Both the position numbers and the translations under genes were made by a program. 64,000 nt of DNA, taken from positions 62,001 to 126,000 of the forward strand of contig NZ_ABCP01000009.1 of assembly GCF_000170835.1 (NCBI RefSeq), read 5' to 3'. This document shows, one piece after another, positions 57,066 through 64,000 of this stretch; position 1 is the stretch's first letter; every line of letters begins with the position of its first letter. This DNA is from Marinobacter algicola DG893 (GTDB lineage: Bacteria; Pseudomonadota; Gammaproteobacteria; Pseudomonadales; Oleiphilaceae). The notes under the pieces were generated by a model. The model did not search any database. It saw only the letters and a program-made list of their open reading frames with translations, and was not told the origin of the DNA.

Positions 57066-58208
57066 ATGCAAAGCAACAAATTAAGAATGGCAATTCGTTC
57101 AACGGCTGCGGTAGCAATTCTGGGGGTAGCTGCGCAGGCACAAGCGGTCAGCTTTGAGACAGGTGGCTACCAGACCGACATCTATGGCTATGCTCGCCTG
57201 AATGCGTCCTACGACATCGACAGCAACCAAGCGCTGAGCACACGCTCAGGTTCATACAGCGGGCTTGTGAACAATGACGATGCGGCAGATGGCCACTTCG
57301 GCGCTGACGCATTCCAGAGCCGGATCGGCGTGAAAACCGTATCACCCGAGGGCGTTAAAATTAACGTTGAAGGCGATTTCCGCGGCGGCGGCGGCGGTTC
57401 ACTGCGCCTGCGCCATGCCTACGGCGAATACAATGGCGTACTGATGGGTCAAACTTGGTCGAACTTCACCAGTTTTGTCGGCAATACCTCAACTCTGGAC
57501 TTCGACTCTCTCCCGGGCGTTGCAGGCTATCAGTCACGTACTACACAAGCGCGTTACACTACTGGCCCACTTTCCCTGTCTCTGGAAGATCCGCAAAGCT
57601 CTTTCGTAACAGCGCCGGCTAATGCTGCGCAGAAAGATTCCTTGCCGGCACTCACAGCTCGCCTGCAGGACTCCGCTGGCGGCCTGTCATACTCAGCTGC
57701 CCTTCTGGCTCACCAGGTTGGCTATGACACCGGATCCGAAGATGAAAGCGCCATGGGCTTTGCGACCTTTGTCGCTGCCAAGATCGCTCTGAGCGACATG
57801 ATCACTGTTCAAGGCTCTCTGAGCTACACTGATGGCGCCAACAGCTATCTGTATCGTTCAGGCGAAAACTTCGGTGCCGCAAGTGCCTATGTTGACCCTG
57901 CCTCCGGTGATGTAGAAACCATTTCCGGTTACGGCGGTACTGTAGGTGCCGGCTTTAATCTGGGTGGCGGACGTAGCATCAACGTTGGCTATGGTATTGT
58001 CGAAGTAGATTGGGACGATGCCGAAGACGATGGCGTTGCAGTTGCTGGCCAGAGCGAATCCAACTCAGCTGTGATGGCCAACTACCAGTGGACTCCGGTT
58101 AAAAACGTGATGATGGGCGTTGAATACGCGTTCCTGAAGCGTGAAAACGTTAGCGGCGACGACGGCGACGCAAGCCGCATTCTGTTCGCAGCGCAGTACA
58201 ACTTCTAA
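57066..58208 (+). CDS. Outer-membrane porin
   Basis: This is a 380-residue porin with a signal peptide (about residues 1-26, VAAQAQAV) and a mature beta-barrel that ends in phenylalanine (ILFAAQYNF), the outer-membrane insertion signal. TGGYQTDIYGYARLNASYDID and QTWSNFTSF are typical of DcaP-like and related porins of marine gammaproteobacteria. Acidic surface loops are visible (DWDDAEDDG). The ATG at 57066 is chosen over an in-frame GTG at 57051 because GGAGA lies eight bases before it. A palindrome overlaps its stop codon and a strong terminator follows. Confidence 0.85.
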   Translation: MQSNKLRMAIRSTAAVAILGVAAQAQAVSFETGGYQTDIYGYARLNASYDIDSNQALSTRSGSYSGLVNNDDAADGHFGADAFQSRIGVKTVSPEGVKINVEGDFRGGGGGSLRLRHAYGEYNGVLMGQTWSNFTSFVGNTSTLDFDSLPGVAGYQSRTTQARYTTGPLSLSLEDPQSSFVTAPANAAQKDSLPALTARLQDSAGGLSYSAALLAHQVGYDTGSEDESAMGFATFVAAKIALSDMITVQGSLSYTDGANSYLYRSGENFGAASAYVDPASGDVETISGYGGTVGAGFNLGGGRSINVGYGIVEVDWDDAEDDGVAVAGQSESNSAVMANYQWTPVKNVMMGVEYAFLKRENVSGDDGDASRILFAAQYNF

Positions 58209-58221
58209 TCGAATTAGAAGT
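58201..58221. repeat. 21-bp palindrome over the porin stop codon
   Basis: ACTTCTAAT and ATTAGAAGT flank a 3-base centre, a perfect palindrome that includes the TAA stop. It forms an AT-rich stem directly upstream of the GC-rich terminator, giving tandem hairpins at the 3' end. Confidence 0.8.
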
Positions 58222-58231
58222 CAGCAACACG

Positions 58232-58262
58232 AAAACCCCGGCCGCGTGCCGGGGTTTTTTTA
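58232..58262 (+). terminator. Terminator after the porin gene
   Basis: A perfect 11-bp stem (AAAACCCCGGC / GCCGGGGTTTT) with a 5-base loop is followed by T residues. Confidence 0.93.
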
Positions 58263-58357
58263 TGCCTTTTTACCACCTGGACTAAGCTTTCAGTATCAAC
58301 GGGCAAGCCTCCGCGATTTCGTTGGGTATTCCTTGTACCAATGCACGAAGAGAACCC

Positions 58358-59275
58358 ATGAACTTTAAACGTCTGGAAACTTTTATCTGGGTAGCCACCC
58401 TCGGGAGCTTTCGCAAGGCTGCAGAGCGGCAAAACACCACGCAACCCGCGATATCCAACCGAATAGCAGCGCTTGAAGAAGAGCTGGGCGTTCAGCTCTT
58501 TGAGCGGGATTCCGGCCGCACCATGCTGACGACCAGAGGGCAGGAGCTGCTACCCTATGCCGAAAAAATCGTCTCCATGTCGCAGCAGCTGCGCAAACGA
58601 GCCGACAGGGTCGCGTTGCTGTCCGGCATCTTGAGACTCGGCGTTTCCGAAACCATTGTCCATTCCTGGCTGCCGTACTTCTTCCGCGAGCTGAACGAGA
58701 ACACACCGAATCTCGACGTGGAGATCACCGTCGACGTCACAGGGAATCTCCGCACCGGCCTGATGGACCGGACCTTTGACCTCGCGTTCCTGATGGGCCC
58801 TGTTTCCGAACCCAAAATTGAAAACCTGGACCTGTGCAGCTTTCCCCTGATCTGGGTTGCAAGCCCCTCGCTGAAGCTGCCAGACCGGACACTGGAACTG
58901 GAGGAACTGGCGCAATGGCCCATTATTACCTACGCCAGAAACACCAAGCCGTTCGCCGAAATCAGCCAAAAATTCAGCGAACTGGACGAGCTCCCCGCAC
59001 GCTTCTATTCGTCGAGCTCACTGGCAGCTTGTCGCCGCCTGACCCTCGATGGCATTGGCGTGTCGGCACTACCGCTGAGCGTGATATCTGACGGCCTGAA
59101 AAGCGGACGCCTGATCACTCTGGACGCTGCCTGGACACCATCACAGTTGGCATTCACAGCCTCGTACCCCAGCGTACCGTTTAACCCGATCGCCGAGCTG
59201 GCCGCCAACTTGGCGGTAAACGTTTCGAAACAGTACGTGGAGCCAGACATCACGAAAAGTTATCACCAAACGTAA
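58358..59275 (+). CDS. LysR-family regulator
   Basis: This is a 305-residue LysR-type regulator. The N-terminal helix-turn-helix (residues 1-60) reads NFKRLETFIWVATLGSFRKAAERQNTTQPAISNRIAALEEELG. It is followed by a substrate-binding effector domain. It lies 80 bases upstream of the DUF1445 gene in the same direction. It most likely regulates that TRAP/pxp cluster, although LysR genes are more often divergent from their targets. The frame is open to 58322. The ATG at 58358 begins the conserved helix-turn-helix. Confidence 0.9.
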   Translation: MNFKRLETFIWVATLGSFRKAAERQNTTQPAISNRIAALEEELGVQLFERDSGRTMLTTRGQELLPYAEKIVSMSQQLRKRADRVALLSGILRLGVSETIVHSWLPYFFRELNENTPNLDVEITVDVTGNLRTGLMDRTFDLAFLMGPVSEPKIENLDLCSFPLIWVASPSLKLPDRTLELEELAQWPIITYARNTKPFAEISQKFSELDELPARFYSSSSLAACRRLTLDGIGVSALPLSVISDGLKSGRLITLDAAWTPSQLAFTASYPSVPFNPIAELAANLAVNVSKQYVEPDITKSYHQT

Positions 59276-59355
59276 AAAACCATAATTAGACTTTTTCGCC
59301 AATAGGAATAACCTGATCCATAACCACATAACAAATTCAATCAGGGGTAGCCGAG

Positions 59356-60171
59356 ATGCAGACCGGCGATTATTCAGACTTCAAAACAGACCTGCTTGAC
59401 CAGGTAGCTGAACTGCGCGCACACATCCGTTCCGGGACACATACCGGAACCACCAGCGGCAAGGCACAAAGCCTGGTTCAGGGCAATGTCGTCATCCTTC
59501 CGGCCGACTGGGCAAACGATTTTCTTCTGTTTTGCCAGAACAACCCAGTTGCCTGCCCCTTGATTGGCGTCTCCCAGACCGGTGATCCCATGCTGCCGGG
59601 CCTTGGGCGTGATCTGGACATCCGAACCGACATTCCCGAGTACCAGATCTTTCGCAACGGGGAACGGGCTGAGACCGCCACTGATATTCGTGATGTGTGG
59701 CGCAACGATTTCGTGACGTTTGTACTCGGCTGCTCCTTCTCATTCGAAGATGCTCTGGTCCGTGCCGGCCTGTCCATCAGGAATGTCGAGCAGGGACAGA
59801 ACGTATCCATGTATCGCTCGAACATCGCCACCCAATCGGCCGGCCGGTTCCACGGCGACATGGTGGTATCCATGCGGCCGTTCAAAGCTGCCGATGCCAT
59901 AAGGGCGATTCAGATCACCACCCGGCTACCCAAAGCGCACGGAGCACCGGTGCACATCGGAGACCCGGCCCTGATCGGAATCAACGATATTCACATTCCG
60001 GATTTTGGCGACGCCGTCACCATCGGCCGTGACGAGATACCTGTCTTCTGGGCCTGTGGCGTGACGCCGCAGGTTGCCCTGGAAAACGCACGCCCCCAGA
60101 TCGCGATCACTCACGTACCGGGAAAAATGCTGCTCACCGAGCGGCTCAACGAAGAACTGGCGGTGCTGTAG
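59356..60171 (+). CDS. DUF1445 putative hydro-lyase / D-glutamate cyclase family
   Basis: This is a 271-residue protein of the DUF1445 family (YcsI-like, often called putative hydro-lyase). It has the family core [26 protein letters not shown] with a conserved cysteine, [24 protein letters not shown], and the C-terminal [29 protein letters not shown]. The mammalian enzyme DGLUCY, which interconverts D-glutamate and 5-oxo-D-proline, contains this domain. Its place in front of a TRAP transporter and pxpA/pxpB fits a role in D-glutamate or 5-oxoproline metabolism, which is inference. An AGGGG site precedes the ATG. Confidence 0.8.
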   Translation: MQTGDYSDFKTDLLDQVAELRAHIRSGTHTGTTSGKAQSLVQGNVVILPADWANDFLLFCQNNPVACPLIGVSQTGDPMLPGLGRDLDIRTDIPEYQIFRNGERAETATDIRDVWRNDFVTFVLGCSFSFEDALVRAGLSIRNVEQGQNVSMYRSNIATQSAGRFHGDMVVSMRPFKAADAIRAIQITTRLPKAHGAPVHIGDPALIGINDIHIPDFGDAVTIGRDEIPVFWACGVTPQVALENARPQIAITHVPGKMLLTERLNEELAVL

Positions 60172-60224
60172 CAACTGCCAATTGATGACCAAAGCAACAA
60201 CAACAAGAGAACGGGAGAATCGAT

Positions 60225-61190
60225 ATGTTCAAACAACTTGCGACAGCCACCCTGATGGCAGGCGTTTTCTTCGCCACCGCAGTCAACGCGGCCCAATGGC
60301 ACATGCCAACGCCCTACGGCGATGCGAACCTGCCCACCAAAATCGCCTATGAGTTTGCTGAAGACATCAAGGCAGGCACCGACGGCGACATCGCAATCAC
60401 CGTCCACTCCGGCGCCTCACTGGTCAAACACCCGGAAATCCCGAGGGCCGTCCGAACAGGGCAGGTTCAACTGGGGGAGATCTTCATCGGCATCATGGGC
60501 AACACCCATCCGGTGTTCAAACACGACAACATTCCGTTTCTGGCAACCAGCTTTGAGAACGCAAAACGGCTCTGGGAAGCCGCGAAACCCGAGGTGGAAA
60601 AACAACTCGACAAAGAGGGCATGAAACTGCTTTACACGGTGCCATGGCCAGCCCAGAGCCTCTATACAAAGGCCCCGGTTAACACCATGAGCGATCTGGA
60701 AGGCCTGAAGATGCGCGCTTACAGCCCGTCCACTTCACGACTGGCTGATCTCATGAACACCACCCCAACCACCGTTCAGGTACCTGAGATCCCCCAGGCA
60801 TTCAGCACTGGCATCATTGACGCCATGATTACCTCCCCGTCCACCGGCGCCAACGGCCAGGCCTGGGATTATCTCTCTCACTACACTGACATCAAAGCCT
60901 GGATTCCCAAGAATGTTGTCGTCGTCAACAAGCGCGCCTTTCGCCGCCTGAGCGATGAACAACAGCAGGTCATTCTTGATGCTGCCGCAGCCGCCGAAAA
61001 GAAAGGCTGGGAAGGCGTTCGTGTAACCGCCGCCGAAGACACGGCGACGCTGGCAGAGAACGGTATTGAAGTATCCGAGCCATCCGAACAGCTGATGCAG
61101 GAATTCCAAAAGATCGGCGACATCATGATCAAGGAGTGGGAAGAGGAAGCTCCGAAGGAGGTCGGCGCCATTCTGCAGAACTACCGTTAA
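60225..61190 (+). CDS. TRAP transporter solute-binding protein (DctP)
   Basis: This is a 321-residue periplasmic binding protein with a signal peptide (residues 1-22, FFATAVNAAQ) and DctP-family features: TKIAYEFAEDIKAGTDGDIAITVHSGASLVKHPE, and the ligand-arginine region DLEGLKMRAYSPST. It belongs to a TRAP set with the following small and large permeases. Linkage to DUF1445 and pxp genes suggests 5-oxoproline or an acidic amino acid as ligand. A stem-loop follows 17 bases after the stop. Confidence 0.9.
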   Translation: MFKQLATATLMAGVFFATAVNAAQWHMPTPYGDANLPTKIAYEFAEDIKAGTDGDIAITVHSGASLVKHPEIPRAVRTGQVQLGEIFIGIMGNTHPVFKHDNIPFLATSFENAKRLWEAAKPEVEKQLDKEGMKLLYTVPWPAQSLYTKAPVNTMSDLEGLKMRAYSPSTSRLADLMNTTPTTVQVPEIPQAFSTGIIDAMITSPSTGANGQAWDYLSHYTDIKAWIPKNVVVVNKRAFRRLSDEQQQVILDAAAAAEKKGWEGVRVTAAEDTATLAENGIEVSEPSEQLMQEFQKIGDIMIKEWEEEAPKEVGAILQNYR

Positions 61191-61207
61191 CGGTCCATTC
61201 ACAAGAC

Positions 61208-61236
61208 GCTTTCCCCTGGTATTCCAGCGGGAAAGC
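61208..61236 (+). promoter_or_regulatory. Stem-loop between dctP and dctQ of the pxp cluster
   Basis: A 12-bp stem (GCTTTCCC plus CTGG pairing with CCAG and GGGAAAGC, one bulged C) has a TATT tetraloop. It starts 17 bases after the dctP stop, and no T-run follows. The dctQ ribosome site GGGAGG comes just after it. Confidence 0.78.
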
Positions 61237-61256
61237 CGCCTTGGGAGGCATCTTCC

Positions 61257-61775
61257 ATGAGTACCCTTCGAGACAAGTTTTACCTGGCATCTGGTTACGC
61301 AGCGGGGTTCTGTATTGCACTGATCATGGTTGTGATTCTGGTGCAGATTGTCGGCCGGCTGTTCGGCTTCATCATTCCTTCCGCTGAAAACGTGTCCGGG
61401 TATGCTCTCGCTGCTTCTACGTTTTTCGGGCTTGCCTACACCTTCCATGAAGGTGGCCATATCAGGGTAACCCTGGTTATCCAGAAGTGGCCTGCCCGGG
61501 CGCGGTTCGTTCAGGAACTGGCGGTACTCATCCTTGGCCTCGGCCTTTCCTGCTTCATGACATTCTACTGCTGGCACATGGTGTGGGAATCCTACGTTTT
61601 CGAGGAGGTCTCACACGGCTACATTCCCATTCCGCTCTGGCTCCCTCAGATCCCGGTAGGGCTGGGCACGTTAGCGCTTACTATCGCGATACTGGATGAC
61701 CTGATCGAGGTGCTGAGAAAGCGTGTGCCTTCCTACCAACAACACGAAAGTGACGTCAATCTGGAGGAAATCTGA
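61257..61775 (+). CDS. TRAP transporter small permease (DctQ)
   Basis: This is a 172-residue DctQ-type subunit with four membrane helices. It shows PSAENVSGYALAASTFFGLAYTFHEGGHIRV, the standard family motif, and YIPIPLWLPQIPVGLG. A GGGAGG site lies seven bases before the ATG. Its last base is shared with the start of dctM, so the two subunits are translationally coupled. Confidence 0.9.
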   Translation: MSTLRDKFYLASGYAAGFCIALIMVVILVQIVGRLFGFIIPSAENVSGYALAASTFFGLAYTFHEGGHIRVTLVIQKWPARARFVQELAVLILGLGLSCFMTFYCWHMVWESYVFEEVSHGYIPIPLWLPQIPVGLGTLALTIAILDDLIEVLRKRVPSYQQHESDVNLEEI

Positions 61776-63082
61776 TGGATACCACTCTGCTTTCCATCGC
61801 CCTCGCCGCCTCCATGATATTGATGCTCGCACTTGGCGTTTGGGTATCACTGACACTGGTTGGCATTGGCGTCCTCGGGCTATTGCTGTCCGGCAACGAC
61901 CAAATCGGCCTTCTGTTCGCAACCTCCAGTTGGGGTGCGAGCACCGGCTGGTCGCTGACCGCACTGCCTATGTTCATCTGGATGGGCGAGGTTCTGTTCC
62001 GTACTCGCCTGTCAGAGGACCTCTTCAAGGGGCTGTCACCCTGGATGGGTGGTTTACCGGGCAAACTGCTGCACGTAAACATTCTCAGCTGCGGTATATT
62101 CGCCGCGGTGTCCGGATCGTCAGCCGCCACAGCGGCCACCATTGGACGCATGACCCTCCCCGAGCTCAAGGCCCAGGGTTACAGCGACCGCATGGCTGTC
62201 GGCACCCTTGCCGGTTCCGGCACGCTGGGGCTGTTGATACCCCCATCTATTATTCTGATCGTTTACGGCGTAGCGGCGGAAGTGTCCATCGGCCGCCTGT
62301 TTATTGCCGGCGCCCTGCCGGGCCTGATGCTGGTAGTCATGTTTATGGGTTACACCATGGTATGGGCGGCATTGAACAAGAATGAGATGCCCAAACATAA
62401 GAAAGAGCACATCTCGTTCTCAGCCAAGATCAAGGCGCTGCGAATGCTGCTCCCGATTGTCGGTCTGATTGTATTTGTGCTTGGTTCGATTTATGCCGGC
62501 TTTACCACACCCACCGAAGCAGCCGCCCTTGGCGTTTTTGGCGCCCTTTTGCTGGCGGCCGTCACCGGCTCCCTGAACGCCGACAGTTTCAAGGCAAGCC
62601 TGCTGGGCGCGGTCAAGAGCTCCTGCATGATTGGCCTGATTCTGGTGGGCGCGCACTTTCTCACTTTGTCCATGGGCTTTCTCGGTATTCCAAGAGAGTT
62701 GGCGGAATGGATCGGCAGCATGTCGCTCTCTTCTTTCGAACTGCTTGTTTGCCTGACCGCCCTGTTCGTAATCCTGGGCTGCTTCCTCGATGGCATTTCC
62801 GTGGTCGTTCTTACCGTCGCCGTAGTGATGCCCATGGTCCAGCAGGCCGGCATCGACATGCTCTGGTTTGGCATCTTTATTGTTCTGGTGGTTGAGATGG
62901 CACAGATCACACCACCAGTAGGCTTCAACCTGTTCGTGATCCAGGCATTGACCGGGAAAGACATCCTCTACGTTGCCAGGGCAGCCCTACCCTTTTTCCT
63001 GCTGATCATGGCGGCGCTGTTTCTGATCGGCTGGTTCCCGGAAATTGTCACCTACCTCCCTCAGACCATGAGCCGAGGCTAG
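61775..63082 (+). CDS. TRAP transporter large permease (DctM)
   Basis: This is a 435-residue DctM-type subunit with about twelve membrane helices, the usual family length. It has SCGIFAAVSGSSAATAATIGRM, AGSGTLGLLIPPSIILIVYG, the central VLGSIYAGFTTPTEAAALG and the late VVLVVEMAQITPPVGFNLFVIQ. It forms the sodium-driven translocation unit with DctQ. pxpA follows after 30 bases. Confidence 0.93.
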   Translation: MDTTLLSIALAASMILMLALGVWVSLTLVGIGVLGLLLSGNDQIGLLFATSSWGASTGWSLTALPMFIWMGEVLFRTRLSEDLFKGLSPWMGGLPGKLLHVNILSCGIFAAVSGSSAATAATIGRMTLPELKAQGYSDRMAVGTLAGSGTLGLLIPPSIILIVYGVAAEVSIGRLFIAGALPGLMLVVMFMGYTMVWAALNKNEMPKHKKEHISFSAKIKALRMLLPIVGLIVFVLGSIYAGFTTPTEAAALGVFGALLLAAVTGSLNADSFKASLLGAVKSSCMIGLILVGAHFLTLSMGFLGIPRELAEWIGSMSLSSFELLVCLTALFVILGCFLDGISVVVLTVAVVMPMVQQAGIDMLWFGIFIVLVVEMAQITPPVGFNLFVIQALTGKDILYVARAALPFFLLIMAALFLIGWFPEIVTYLPQTMSRG

Positions 63083-63112
63083 CGCACACTTACCTGTTTC
63101 TGGAGACAACCA

Positions 63113-63847
63113 ATGAAACTCAACTGCGATATGGGCGAGAGCTTCGGTAGCTGGACCAAAGGCATGGACGCAGAAGTCATGCCCTACATTGATATGGCCA
63201 ATATTGCCTGCGGCTTTCATGCCTCAGACCCGCTGACCATGGACCGCACCGTCAGAGTCGCGATCGCCGAGAAGGTCGCCATCGGCGCGCACCCGGGTTA
63301 TCCGGACCTGCTGGGTTTCGGCCGGCGTGATATAGAGTTTGCGCCAGAGGAACTCCAGGCCCTGTTGGTGTATCAGATCGCTGCGCTGGACGGCATTTGC
63401 CGCACCCACGGTACGGCCATCGAATACGTTAAACCCCACGGCGCGCTCTACAACAAAATGGCGGTTGACCGTACAACCCTGGCAACGGTGATGGCTGCCG
63501 TACGCAACTACGCGCCCCACTGCCCCCTGGTGGTCATGGCAACACCCGATGCTGACGAGGTTCTGGCGCTGGCCGCCGACCTCGGCATCGACGTATGGTT
63601 CGAGGCGTTTTCAGACCGCGCCTACAGCGACGAAGGCCGGCTGGTTAAGCGCTCGGTGAAAAACGCAGTTCACGACACGCCGGAAGCCATAGAGAAGCAG
63701 GTGACACAGATCGTCACCGAAGGCAGCGTCACGTCGATTTCCGGCAAACGTATCCCGATCAAAGCCGACACCCTCTGCATTCATGGCGACAGCCAGCACG
63801 CTGTAGAGGCGGCGAGGCACATGCGGCAGGTAGTTGAGTCACTATGA
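63113..63847 (+). CDS. pxpA: PxpA, 5-oxoprolinase subunit A
   Basis: This is a 244-residue LamB/YcsF-family protein, the PxpA subunit of the prokaryotic ATP-dependent 5-oxoprolinase, which opens 5-oxoproline to glutamate. It has the N-terminal MKLNCDMGESFGSW, ANIACGFHASDP, IGAHPGYPDLLGFGRR, YVKPHGALYN, and the C-terminal TLCIHGDSQHAVE. Its stop overlaps the start of pxpB (ATGA). Confidence 0.94.
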   Translation: MKLNCDMGESFGSWTKGMDAEVMPYIDMANIACGFHASDPLTMDRTVRVAIAEKVAIGAHPGYPDLLGFGRRDIEFAPEELQALLVYQIAALDGICRTHGTAIEYVKPHGALYNKMAVDRTTLATVMAAVRNYAPHCPLVVMATPDADEVLALAADLGIDVWFEAFSDRAYSDEGRLVKRSVKNAVHDTPEAIEKQVTQIVTEGSVTSISGKRIPIKADTLCIHGDSQHAVEAARHMRQVVESL

Positions 63848-64000
63848 TCATAGAAGCCGTCAACGAAAGTACGTGCATCGTCTACTTTGGTGACCGTATC
63901 AGCGATGACATCGCCGGCCAGGTCAAGCGGGCCACGGAGGCCATTCGCCGGAACCTGTCGGATCTGGTGATTGACCTGGTGCCTTCATATACCTCCGTGC
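63844..64000 (+). CDS. pxpB: PxpB, 5-oxoprolinase subunit B (5' part only)
   Basis: The gene starts at the ATG overlapping the pxpA stop and runs off the window after about 52 codons. MIIEAVNESTCIVYFGDRISDDIAGQ matches the N terminus of PxpB (KipI/allophanate hydrolase subunit 1-like). PxpC would be expected next, outside the window. Confidence 0.88.
   Translation, partial: MIIEAVNESTCIVYFGDRISDDIAGQVKRATEAIRRNLSDLVIDLVPSYTSV

Overview
The window reads as chromosomal DNA of a marine gammaproteobacterium close to Marinobacter. The evidence is gene content and order: a secB / yibN-like / gpmI / envC / ctpA / yibQ block, a hisB-H-A-F block, flgP-flgT, the two-subunit (AruF/AruG) arginine succinyltransferase pathway, glcDEF beside a TRAP transporter, and a tRNA-Phe nearly identical to the enterobacterial one. 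Base composition is fairly GC-rich by eye. The stretch from about 25.6 to 29.3 kb is visibly AT-richer.

Layout. 1-4.2 kb: the end of a Suf iron-sulfur cluster operon (sufC end, sufD, sufS, sufA, sufT, sufE). 4.2-6 kb: flagellar flgP-flgT on the minus strand. 6.2-18.2 kb: mostly housekeeping genes (an orphan TraF-like outer-membrane protein, cca, a pteridine reductase-like SDR, thiolase, trmL, a solute-binding protein, secB, a rhodanese-like protein, gpmI, envC, ctpA, yibQ). 18.2-21.1 kb: hisB-H-A-F. 21.1-25.6 kb: an SRPBCC protein, asmA, mutY, yggX and tRNA-Phe. 25.6-30.8 kb: an accessory stretch holding a MerR regulator divergent from DUF2938/DUF2798 membrane proteins, a NYN-LOTUS protein, a short arfA-like gene, an orphan PEP-CTERM protein, a calcium/sodium antiporter and a DUF4124 protein. 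30.8-39.9 kb: a seven-gene TRAP plus glycolate oxidase operon (dctP-dctQ-dctM-glcG-glcD-glcE-glcF), with a divergent FadR-type regulator and well-preserved operators. 40-44.2 kb: a basic amino acid ABC transporter and astE. 44.2-49.1 kb: a two-gene RND efflux pump and its TetR regulator. 49.2-55.4 kb: astC-aruF-aruG-astD-astB. 55.4-59.3 kb: an exonuclease/GIY-YIG fusion, a porin and a LysR regulator. 59.4-64 kb: a DUF1445 protein, a second TRAP transporter, pxpA and the start of pxpB.

How the genes work together. The ABC transporter, AstE and the AstC-AruFG-AstD-AstB block make a complete arginine/ornithine uptake and succinyltransferase pathway to glutamate and succinate, but the RND pump lies between its two halves. 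The glc operon couples uptake of a carboxylate to its oxidation at the membrane. The last cluster looks like uptake of a cyclic or acidic amino acid, probably 5-oxoproline or D-glutamate, followed by ATP-dependent ring opening.

The most striking non-coding signal is a pair of related palindromic elements in opposite orientation in the 307-bp gap between glcE and glcF. They share a core but have different, self-complementary arms. A second recurrent signal is a strong stem-loop without a T-run directly after the solute-binding protein gene in all three transporter operons. No CRISPR array, insertion sequence, integrase, rRNA or recognisable defence system was found.
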